DNA of 64,000 nucleotides from Tsukamurella ocularis (GTDB lineage: Bacteria > Actinomycetota > Actinomycetes > Mycobacteriales > Mycobacteriaceae): positions 1 through 64,000 of the forward strand of contig NZ_JANUCJ010000004.1 of NCBI RefSeq assembly GCF_024807615.1, written 5' to 3'. The notes under the pieces are model-generated. The model ran no database searches and was not told where the DNA came from. It saw only the letters and a list, made by a program, of their open reading frames with translations. Made by a program: the position numbers and the translations under genes. This document shows positions 57,870-64,000 of this stretch, piece after piece. Within the stretch, counting starts at the first letter, position 1; each line of letters opens with the position of its first letter.

Positions 57870-57966
57870 ATGCGCCTCTGTGGAAAACCGGGGATCTGTG
57901 GATGAACCGCAGCCTCTGCCGGGCGCGACCGGCGGCTGTGCCGCACCGTCGTGGTCGACTACCGGC

Positions 57967-58884
57967 ATGGGGAGAATTCTGACCCGTGCGCATCTGATCG
58001 CGACGGGGTGGACCAGCGACATGATCACCGCAGCGGTGCGCGGCGGCCGCCTGACCAGACTGACGACGGCGATGTACGGCGTCCCGGTGGAGGAGGCGGC
58101 CTGGGCGGCGTATCGGACCAAGGTTCTTGCGTTCGCCCACAACTGGAATGGCGTGGTCAGCCACGAGAGTGCCGCGGCGCTGCACGACATCCCGTTCTTG
58201 CAGCCGACCCGCCGCACGATCCACTTCACCGTAGATCGGGAGGGAGGCGGATGCGTCCGTGGCGACGTTCATGTCCATGCCCGTCCGCTCTCGCCCGAGG
58301 ATGTCACCATCATCGACGGTGTCCGCGTCACCAGCCGCCGCCGCACGGCCCTCGACGTCGCCCTGCTCCGCAATCTTGAGCGCGGCGTCTGTGCGGTCGA
58401 CGCGGTGCGCCTGCGGCGGCGCTACCCGGTGCCGAGCGACCCCGAGCCCGTCTCTCTCGCTGATCTGAGGGAAGGGCTGGCGACCCTCGGTCGGCGCCGT
58501 GGGGCCGCGAGCGCTCGTCGCGCGATCGAGCTGTCGGTGGATTGCAGCGAGTCGGCCGGGGAGTCGCTGTCGCGGATGCGGATGCTCACCTGGGGGCTGC
58601 CGGCCCCGGCGCTCCAGACCGAACACGTGCTGGACGGGACGTTGCACTTCACGGACTTCGAATGGGGCACGCTCGTCGGGGAGTTCGACGGCCGCGGCAA
58701 GTACGGCGACGACGGCGACGAGGTCGACGACGCGCTCGAGCGGGAGAAGGCGCGTCAGGAGTTGCTCGAGCGGGCGGGATTCGAGGTGGTCCGCTGGCGG
58801 TGGCGCGCCCTCAACACCGAGGGGGCGCTCCGACAGCTGCTGGTGCCCGCGCTGGAGCGGCACGGCTTCCGGGTGGCCGCGTGA
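57967..58884 (+). CDS. AbiEi/DUF559-type protein with endonuclease-like C-terminus
   Basis: A 305-residue protein. The N-terminal part (RILTRAHLIATGWTSDMITAAVRGGRLTRLTTAMYGVP) is a winged-helix like that of AbiEi antitoxin-family proteins. The C-terminal part has a Vsr/DUF559 nuclease-like core: FTDFEWGTLVGEFDGRGKYG with the Asp, Glu and Lys of a PD-(D/E)xK site, then VVRWRWRALN. No toxin partner gene lies beside it, so it may act alone. The ATG at 57967 follows a 230-base gap containing repeat copy A. A second copy lies just behind it. Solo genes of this type are scattered and often lineage-specific. Confidence 0.72.
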   Translation: MGRILTRAHLIATGWTSDMITAAVRGGRLTRLTTAMYGVPVEEAAWAAYRTKVLAFAHNWNGVVSHESAAALHDIPFLQPTRRTIHFTVDREGGGCVRGDVHVHARPLSPEDVTIIDGVRVTSRRRTALDVALLRNLERGVCAVDAVRLRRRYPVPSDPEPVSLADLREGLATLGRRRGAASARRAIELSVDCSESAGESLSRMRMLTWGLPAPALQTEHVLDGTLHFTDFEWGTLVGEFDGRGKYGDDGDEVDDALEREKARQELLERAGFEVVRWRWRALNTEGALRQLLVPALERHGFRVAA

Positions 58885-58942
58885 CCTCGGTCCCGCGCAC
58901 TTCCAATGGATCCGGGTACCGCTCGCGGTCATTCGCGCATCC

Positions 58943-59015
58943 GGCGCTGCTGTGCGTACGCGGCACGTGCGCACAGCCGTGGCGGATGCGCGGGAACTAC
59001 CTGCGCACGCCGCGC
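58943..59015. repeat. 73-bp hairpin-forming repeat, copy B
   Basis: Direct repeat of copy A, 59 bases after the endonuclease-fold gene. The differences cluster in a seven-base loop-like segment, and the stem arms are nearly identical, so the structure seems conserved. Confidence 0.8.
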
Positions 59016-59036
59016 GCATCTGCGACGCCGGTTCGT

Positions 59037-59083
59037 CCGACGGTGCCCGCCTGGTGAAGCGCGGGCGGACGGCGGACCGTCGG
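59037..59083. terminator. Strong stem-loop between convergent genes
   Basis: CCGACGGT pairs with ACCGTCGG and an inner GCCCGC with GCGGGC around a ten-base loop. It ends one base before the mrp stop, so it is placed to terminate mrp and the gene coming from the other side. Confidence 0.5.
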
Positions 59084-59084
59084 G

Positions 59085-60221
59085 TTAGAGGTGGCGGGTG
59101 GTGTCGATCCCCAGCGACATGCCGGCCAGGCCGCGCTTGCGGACGGCGAGCTTGTCGGCGATGGCGCGCAGGGCGGAGCCGGTGGGGGAGTCCGGCGCGG
59201 AGAGTACAACGGGGATCCCGGAGTCACCGGCCTCGCGCAGCTGCGGGTCGAGCGGGATCTGGCCGAGCAAGGGCACGTCGGCGCCCACGGCGCGGGTGAG
59301 CCGCGCGGCGACCTGCTCGCCGCCGCCGGAGCCGAAGACGTCGAGGACGGTCCCGTCGGGCAGCGTCAGCCCGGACATGTTCTCGATGACGCCGGCCACG
59401 CGCTGGCGGGTCTGCAGCGCGATGGCACCGGCCCGCTCGGCGACCTCGGCGGCCGCAGTCTGCGGGGTCGTGACCACGAGGATCTCCGCACCCGGGATGA
59501 GCTGCGCGATGGAGATCGCGACGTCGCCGGTGCCGGGCGGCAGGTCGAGAAGCAGTACGTCGAGGTCGCCCCAGAAGACGTCGGCGAGGAACTGCTGCAG
59601 CGCGCGGTGCAGCATCGGCCCGCGCCACACGACGGGGGTGTTGCCGGTGGTGAACATGGCCACCGAGATGACCTTCACGCCGTGCGCCTGCGGTGGCATG
59701 ATCATCGAATCGACCTGGGTGGGCCGCGCGTCCGTCCCCATCATGCGCGGCACGGAGTGGCCGTAGATGTCGGCGTCGAGCACGCCCACGGACAGCCCGC
59801 GCGCGGCGAGCGACGCCGCGAGGTTCACCGTCACGGAGCTCTTGCCCACGCCGCCCTTGCCCGACGCGACCGCGTACACGCGGGTCAGCGAACCGGGCTG
59901 GGCGAAGGGGATCACGGGCTCGGCCTTGTCGCCGCGCACCGTCTTGCGCAGTTCCGCGCGCTGCTCGTCGTTCATCACGTCCAGCTCGACGCGTACCTCG
60001 CCGGTGCCCGGCACGTCGGCGACAGCGGTCCGTACGCGGTCCACGATCTGGGTGCGCATCGGGCAGGCGGAGGTGGTCAGGTACACCTCGACGTCGATCG
60101 ACGAATCGGCCTGCACCGCGACCGACTTCACCATCCCCAGGTCGGTGATCGGCTTACCGATCTCGGGGTCGTTCACGGTGGCCAGGGCCGACCGGATCGC
60201 GTCTTCCGTCACCACACTCAT
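59085..60221 (-). CDS. mrp: Mrp/NBP35-family Fe-S carrier ATPase
   Basis: A 378-residue Fe-S cluster carrier. An N-terminal MIP18/DUF59 domain (TVNDPEIGKPITDLGMV, LTTSACPM) is fused to a ParA-type ATPase. VASGKGGVGKSSVTVNLA at about 119-136 is the deviant Walker A, DADIYGHSVPRMMG the switch, and DLPPGTGDVAISIAQ Walker B. The usual CxxC of NBP35 is not seen, as in other actinobacterial Mrp. ATG 60221 has GGAGGG ahead, so I prefer it to 60233. It matches Rv1229c. Confidence 0.94.
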   Translation of the reverse strand: MSVVTEDAIRSALATVNDPEIGKPITDLGMVKSVAVQADSSIDVEVYLTTSACPMRTQIVDRVRTAVADVPGTGEVRVELDVMNDEQRAELRKTVRGDKAEPVIPFAQPGSLTRVYAVASGKGGVGKSSVTVNLAASLAARGLSVGVLDADIYGHSVPRMMGTDARPTQVDSMIMPPQAHGVKVISVAMFTTGNTPVVWRGPMLHRALQQFLADVFWGDLDVLLLDLPPGTGDVAISIAQLIPGAEILVVTTPQTAAAEVAERAGAIALQTRQRVAGVIENMSGLTLPDGTVLDVFGSGGGEQVAARLTRAVGADVPLLGQIPLDPQLREAGDSGIPVVLSAPDSPTGSALRAIADKLAVRKRGLAGMSLGIDTTRHL

Positions 60222-60266
60222 AACGCCCTCCATCGTATCCGCAGGCCCGGGCGCGAGAAATCCGCC

Positions 60267-61592
60267 TTACCTCGGGGGACGGGGCACCGTCGGCGAGGAC
60301 GACGGTGCGGGCCCGCTCGACGGGGCGGGCCGCGCCGAGGGAGCCGCGGGACGGGACGCTGACGGCGGCGCCGGGCGGCTGGTCGACGGTCCGCCTGATG
60401 GGATCGCCAACGCGCCGCCGGGGCCGGCGGGACCCGCGGGAACGGACGCGCCGGGCGGCGTGGGCCGGGGCGGGCCCGACGGTGCGCCGGGCGTGCTCGG
60501 GCCGCTGGGCGGCGGGGGCGCGCACTGGGTCACGGTGGTCGCGAGCGGCGCGCCGTCGGGCGGGCGCTGCGCGCTCGACGCCGACGACGGTGCGGACGGC
60601 CTCGCCGGTCCCGACGGCGTCGCGAAGGGCCTGGCGGGGGTCGTCGTCGCGGGTCCGGGCTTCGCCGAGGACGCGGCCGACGAGGGCTTCCCCGGCCCGG
60701 ACGGTGCCGCCGCAGCGGATGGACCAGGGCGCGACGGCGCACCGTCGGGCGTCCCGCAACCGACGACGACCACCGTGCCGGGCGGCAGCGGCTTGGGCAG
60801 CGTCGACGGCGGCGCGACGGGAGCTGCCATGTCGGGGATCCCGCCGACGGGGATCGCCCGGTCGCGGTAGGCCTTCGACCAGGCCACGACGTTGTCGACG
60901 TAGGAGTTCGACTGGTTGTAGGCGAACACCGCGACGCGCTGCGCGGCCTCGGCCTGCAGCCCCGTCGCGCTGGAGCACAGGTACCGCGCGGCGCCGTACG
61001 CCGCGTCGCGGACGTTGTTGATGTCGGCCTTGCCGTCGCCGGAGTTGTCGCCGCCGAACAGGGCCCAGGTGGTGGTGAGGAACTGCATCGGGCCGAGTGC
61101 GCGGGCGAAGCCCTCGCCGTCGCGGATCACGGCGTTGCCGGCGAGCGAGCCGTCGAGCACGGGGCCCTGGATGGGAGTGAGGGTGTTGCCCGCGGCGTCG
61201 ACGTTGCCACCGTCCGCGTGCCCCGACTCGATGCGGCCGATCGCCGCGACCAGGTTCCATTCCACTCCGCAGCCGGGCGCCTCGAGGGCCATCCGGTCGG
61301 CGGCGCCCTGGTAGGCGGCGTACGCGGATCCGGGGATGCCGAGCGGTCCGGGCGCGACCTTGACGGCCTCGGGGCGCGGCGGGATCGGCACGTGCCGCGC
61401 CGCGGGGGCGGCCGGGGCGTCCGACGGGGCCGGCGGCCGCAGCTCGGCGAGGCCGATCGCGGCCTGGGCGACCAACTCCGGACCGGGAGAACGGTGGTCG
61501 GCCGGAGCGTCGAGCGCGGTGGTGTCGCCGCCCGCGACGCCGAGCAGCAGCACAGCGGCGCCTGCCGCGGCGGTGGCCCCGAGGATGCGCAC
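60267..61592 (-). CDS. Secreted MltB-like lytic transglycosylase
   Basis: A 441-residue exported muramidase-type enzyme (Rv1230c equivalent). A signal sequence comes first (ILGATAAAGAAVLLLGVAGG). The transglycosylase domain (about 85-250) has VAAIGRIESGHADGG with the catalytic Glu, GPMQFLTTTW, and DNSGDGKADINNVRDAAYGAARYLC, an EF-hand-like calcium loop. The last 170 residues are Pro/Ser/Ala low-complexity and may span the wall. It cleaves peptidoglycan glycans. GGAAGGGA precedes the GTG. It lies between mrp and tmk on the same strand. Confidence 0.88.
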   Translation of the reverse strand: MRILGATAAAGAAVLLLGVAGGDTTALDAPADHRSPGPELVAQAAIGLAELRPPAPSDAPAAPAARHVPIPPRPEAVKVAPGPLGIPGSAYAAYQGAADRMALEAPGCGVEWNLVAAIGRIESGHADGGNVDAAGNTLTPIQGPVLDGSLAGNAVIRDGEGFARALGPMQFLTTTWALFGGDNSGDGKADINNVRDAAYGAARYLCSSATGLQAEAAQRVAVFAYNQSNSYVDNVVAWSKAYRDRAIPVGGIPDMAAPVAPPSTLPKPLPPGTVVVVGCGTPDGAPSRPGPSAAAAPSGPGKPSSAASSAKPGPATTTPARPFATPSGPARPSAPSSASSAQRPPDGAPLATTVTQCAPPPPSGPSTPGAPSGPPRPTPPGASVPAGPAGPGGALAIPSGGPSTSRPAPPSASRPAAPSARPAPSSGPAPSSSPTVPRPPR

Positions 61593-61609
61593 GGTCGTCC
61601 CTTCCGGTT

Positions 61610-61648
61610 ACTGACGAGTCAGTTTCGTGGCGCACGTTACTGCGCCAC
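61610..61648. promoter_or_regulatory. Two inverted repeats before the transglycosylase gene
   Basis: ACTGAC-GA-GTCAGT (61610-61623) and GTGGCGCA-6-TGCGCCAC (61627-61648) are both perfect and adjacent. The second could terminate tmk transcription, while the first sits where a repressor would block the transglycosylase gene. Confidence 0.45.
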
Positions 61649-61692
61649 AGCACCGTTGCGGGTGGGACTTCAGTGAATAACAGGCCTGATCT

Positions 61693-62331
61693 TCAGGAAA
61701 GCGCCGCGATCGCGTCGGCCAGCAGCTCCGGGGCGTCGTCCACGCCGTGCACGCGCCACGGCGATACCCAGCCCGCCGCGGCCAGCCCGGCGTAAACCGC
61801 GCCGGTGCGGGACTGCAGGTCGCCGTCCCGCTCGTAGGCGTCGCGCTCGCGCGCCGCGTCGCTCGCCGCGCGCGACCGCGCGCGCTCGGCCGCGACGGTC
61901 ACCGGCACGTCGAGGTACACCTGCAGATCCGGCACCGGCAACCCGAACCGCTCGAACTCGAGCTCGCGCACCCAGCCGGCCACGGCACCGTCGGCGCCCT
62001 CGCCCAGCCGCGCCGCGCTGTACGCGGCGGAGGAGGCGGCGTACCGGTCCAGGAGCACCACGTCGTGCGCGGCGAGGGCTGTCCGGATGTCCGGCGCCGC
62101 GGCCTGTCGGTCGAACGCGAACAGCAGGCCCATGCCGTACACGGACTCGGCGAGGTCGCCGTTGCCGCCGCGCAGCGCCTCGGCGGCGAGGTCCGCGAAC
62201 TGCGTGCCGTAGCGGGGGAAGGCGAGCGCGGTCACCGTCCGGCCCGACGCCTGCAGCCGCGCGGTGACAGCCCGGGTGAGCGTGTTCTTGCCGGCCCCGT
62301 CGAGGCCTTCGATCGCGACGAGTCGTCCCAT
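61693..62331 (-). CDS. tmk: Thymidylate kinase
   Basis: A 212-residue kinase converting dTMP to dTDP for DNA synthesis. LVAIEGLDGAGKNTLTRAV at about 4-22 is the P-loop. FPRYGTQFADL holds the DRx-like substrate segment, LLDRYAASSAAYSAARL the lid-region motif, and PDLQVYLDVPV precedes the flexible Arg-rich lid. The start is fixed by TACGAT seven bases ahead. The location beside mtrA matches Rv3247c. Confidence 0.94.
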   Translation of the reverse strand: MGRLVAIEGLDGAGKNTLTRAVTARLQASGRTVTALAFPRYGTQFADLAAEALRGGNGDLAESVYGMGLLFAFDRQAAAPDIRTALAAHDVVLLDRYAASSAAYSAARLGEGADGAVAGWVRELEFERFGLPVPDLQVYLDVPVTVAAERARSRAASDAARERDAYERDGDLQSRTGAVYAGLAAAGWVSPWRVHGVDDAPELLADAIAALS

Positions 62332-62338
62332 GGAGAGG

Positions 62339-62344
62339 ATCGTA
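62339..62344 (-). promoter_or_regulatory. Leaderless -10 element of tmk
   Basis: TACGAT on the minus strand, seven bases before the ATG. It overlaps the first arm of the direct repeat upstream of mtrA. Confidence 0.5.
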
Positions 62345-62356
62345 AGGTGTCGTAAG
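62341..62356. promoter_or_regulatory. CGTAAG direct repeat upstream of mtrA
   Basis: CGTAAG-GTGT-CGTAAG has a ten-base period, the layout expected for tandem binding of an OmpR-type regulator, here MtrA itself. It lies 28-43 bases before the mtrA start. Confidence 0.45.
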
Positions 62357-62383
62357 AGCAGGAACGCCGACAGCAGTGACAAT

Positions 62384-63070
62384 ATGGACAGCATGAAACC
62401 CCGGATCCTGGTGATCGACGACGATCCCGCCCTGGCGGAGATGCTCACCATCGTCCTGCGCAACGAGGGCTTCGACTCGACGGTGGTGGGCGACGGCACG
62501 CAGGCGCTGAGCGCGGCCCGTGAGTTCCGCCCCGACCTGGTGCTGCTCGACCTGATGCTCCCCGGCATGAACGGCATCGACGTGTGCCGCGTGCTGCGTG
62601 CCGATTCGTCGGTGCCGATCGTGATGCTCACGGCGAAAGCGGACACGGTCGACGTGGTGCTGGGCCTCGAGTCGGGCGCCGACGACTACGTGATCAAGCC
62701 CTTCAAGCCGAAGGAGCTGGTCGCGCGTGTGCGGGCCCGGCTGCGTCGTACCGACGACGAACCCAGTGAGCTGTTGTCGATCGGCAACGTCATCATCGAT
62801 GTCCCCGCGCACAAGGTGACTCGCGACGGGGCAGTGGTTTCGCTCACGCCCACCGAGTTCGACCTGCTGGTGACCATGGCGCGCAAGCCGCGGCAGGTGT
62901 TCACCCGCGACGTCCTGCTCGAGCAGGTGTGGGGCTACCGGCACCCGGCGGACACCCGACTGGTGAACGTCCACATCCAGCGCCTGCGCGCCAAGATCGA
63001 GAAGGATCCGGAGAACCCCGAGATCGTGCTCACGCTGCGCGGCGTCGGTTACAAGGCGGGTCCGGCGTGA
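62384..63070 (+). CDS. mtrA: Response regulator MtrA
   Basis: A 228-residue OmpR-family regulator, normally essential in mycobacteria, where it controls cell division, wall hydrolase and replication genes. The receiver domain has IDDDP, phospho-acceptor Asp at about 56 (LLLDLMLPGMNG) and KPFKPKELVAR. The winged helix (LTPTEFDLLVTMARKPRQVFTRDVLLEQVWGYRHPADTRLVNVHIQRLR) is almost identical to the mycobacterial one. ATG 62384 gives the standard MDSM start. mtrB begins 16 bases later. Confidence 0.97.
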   Translation: MDSMKPRILVIDDDPALAEMLTIVLRNEGFDSTVVGDGTQALSAAREFRPDLVLLDLMLPGMNGIDVCRVLRADSSVPIVMLTAKADTVDVVLGLESGADDYVIKPFKPKELVARVRARLRRTDDEPSELLSIGNVIIDVPAHKVTRDGAVVSLTPTEFDLLVTMARKPRQVFTRDVLLEQVWGYRHPADTRLVNVHIQRLRAKIEKDPENPEIVLTLRGVGYKAGPA

Positions 63071-63086
63071 GCGGGCCGATCGAATC

Positions 63087-64000
63087 GTGAACGACCGGGC
63101 CGGGGCGGCCCGGCAGGTGGACTGGGTGCGCGGCGCGGTGCGCACGTTCCTGGCCGACCCCACGATCGCCCTGCGCGACGGTGCGCGGCTCACCGGCATG
63201 GGCCTGTCGTACGCGGGCCGGATGTGGCGCCGCTCCCTGCAGCTGCGGGTCGTCACGCAGACCCTGGTGCTCAGCCTCACAGTGCTGTTGCTCCTGGGCT
63301 TCGTACTCACCTCGCAGATCGCGAACCAGCTGATCGATGCGAAGCTGGCCGCCGGTAAGGAGGAGACCGCCCGGGTCAAGCAGAGCGTCGAGCTCTCGCT
63401 CAGCCGCGCGGAGACCCGCACCGAGGGCGTGGAGGCGGTGCTGCGCGGCGTCCGCGGGAGCCTGGTGAGCCAGGGCCTCGACGTGGGCCCGACGGCCGCG
63501 CGATCCGGTAACTACGACCCGGTGCTGATCGTCCCGCACGGCGCGGGCCGCCCGCCGATCGTGATCGGCAGCGAGAGCGAGGTCCCGCCGTCGTTGCAGA
63601 CCTTCGTCCGCGGCGGGCAGACCGCCTTCCAGCACGCGACGGTCACCGACAGTACGGGCCGGTACGGGAAGGTCCTGGTGATCGGCACCCCCGTGCAGTC
63701 GACGATCGCGGGGCTGGAGCTGTATCTGGTGTTCCCGCTCACGCAGGAGGAGAACACCCTCAACCTGATGCAGGGCACGCTGTACACGGGCGGCGCGGTG
63801 CTGCTCATCCTGCTGGCGGCGGTGAGCCTGCTCGTCGCGCGGCAGGTGGTGCTGCCGGTGCGGTCGGCGGCGAGGATCGCGGTGCGTTTCGCCGAGGGCC
63901 GGCTCAAGGAACGGATGCCCGTGCGCGGCGAGGACGACATCGCGCGCCTGGCGATGAGCTTCAACGACATGGCCGAATCGCTGTCCAAACAGATCGGGCA
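63087..64000 (+). CDS. mtrB: Sensor kinase MtrB, N-terminal part (cut by right edge)
   Basis: The first 304 codons of MtrB, the sensor partner of MtrA. From the GTG it reads MNDRAGAARQVDWVRG. A membrane helix follows (LRVVTQTLVLSLTVLLLLGF, about 55-75), then an extracytoplasmic domain of about 150 residues. A second helix (LYTGGAVLLILLAAVSLLVAR, about 230-250) leads into the HAMP domain (FAEGRLKERMPVRGEDDIARLAMSFNDMAESLS). The kinase domain lies beyond the window. Placement directly after mtrA and the matching topology make the call secure. Confidence 0.93.
   Translation, partial: MNDRAGAARQVDWVRGAVRTFLADPTIALRDGARLTGMGLSYAGRMWRRSLQLRVVTQTLVLSLTVLLLLGFVLTSQIANQLIDAKLAAGKEETARVKQSVELSLSRAETRTEGVEAVLRGVRGSLVSQGLDVGPTAARSGNYDPVLIVPHGAGRPPIVIGSESEVPPSLQTFVRGGQTAFQHATVTDSTGRYGKVLVIGTPVQSTIAGLELYLVFPLTQEENTLNLMQGTLYTGGAVLLILLAAVSLLVARQVVLPVRSAARIAVRFAEGRLKERMPVRGEDDIARLAMSFNDMAESLSKQIG

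Noticed and set aside
57967-58884. Complete type IV toxin-antitoxin pair
   Set aside because: Only the AbiEi-like protein is present. No AbiEii-type nucleotidyltransferase toxin gene lies within several kilobases.
57797-59015. CRISPR array or insertion sequence
   Set aside because: There are just two repeat copies 1.15 kb apart, with no spacers, transposase or terminal inverted repeats.

Overview
This is a GC-rich (about 70%) actinobacterial chromosome segment carrying about 61 protein genes. It has no RNA genes, insertion sequences or CRISPR arrays that I can see. The gene set points to a mycolic-acid actinobacterium (order Mycobacteriales): an AccA3/AccD5/AccE5 acyl-CoA carboxylase, PapA-type acyltransferases, an LCP protein, RmlD/WbbL arabinogalactan-linker genes, the SigE-RseA-HtrA-TatB block, and tmk-mtrA-mtrB. 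A Tsukamurella-like genus is my best guess, but it is an inference. Most of the order follows Mycobacterium tuberculosis blocks as I remember them: lhr to manB (the Rv3296-Rv3264c region), then a sigE block (Rv1220c-Rv1230c), then tmk-mtrA-mtrB (Rv3247c-Rv3245c).

Layout. 1-8563 is central carbon metabolism: the end of pyruvate kinase, fba, gap and eno, an aminotransferase, and divergent glycerol kinase and glycerol-3-phosphate dehydrogenase. 8564-23744 is mixed: a META-domain lipoprotein, an MFS exporter, an SRPBCC protein, dodecin, a hotdog thioesterase beside a decayed acyl-CoA ligase tail, the giant helicase Lhr, an LGFP-repeat secreted protein, a D-aminoacylase-like amidohydrolase, an FMN reductase, an XRE-cupin regulator, and an EthR-like TetR with a Tat-exported M28-type peptidase. 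23749-38565 is the acyl-CoA carboxylase locus (accA3, sufE, sseA, maf, accE, accD), all on the minus strand. It is interrupted by a six-gene operon (28548-35728) of four HxxxD acyltransferases, a UGT-type glycosyltransferase and a membrane protein, plus a fifth acyltransferase next to accA3. I read this as an uncharacterised polyacylated-glycolipid locus.

38627-47121 holds birA, a PH-domain membrane protein, a response regulator with a convergent sensor kinase, gtrA, purK-purE, a DHFR-like gene with a premature stop, fadE25 and a TIGR03089 protein. 47124-53640 covers envelope sugar genes: LCP ligase, rmlD, wbbL, manB, an SGNH hydrolase and a degenerate APH-type kinase. 53645-61592 is envelope stress and export: O-methyltransferase, sigE-rseA-htrA-tatB, an endonuclease-fold protein between two 73-bp repeats, mrp and a lytic transglycosylase. 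61693-64000 is tmk, mtrA and the start of mtrB, which runs off the right edge.

How the parts connect. The carboxylase supplies malonyl- and methylmalonyl-CoA for lipid synthesis, and the acyltransferase operon would place acyl chains on a glycosylated acceptor. RmlD and WbbL make the rhamnosyl linker, and the LCP protein attaches wall polymers. SigE/RseA/HtrA and MtrAB monitor and adjust the envelope. Many genes start directly after a TANNNT -10 element with 6-7 bases before the start codon, so leaderless transcription looks common. No gene-free stretch exceeds 300 bases.
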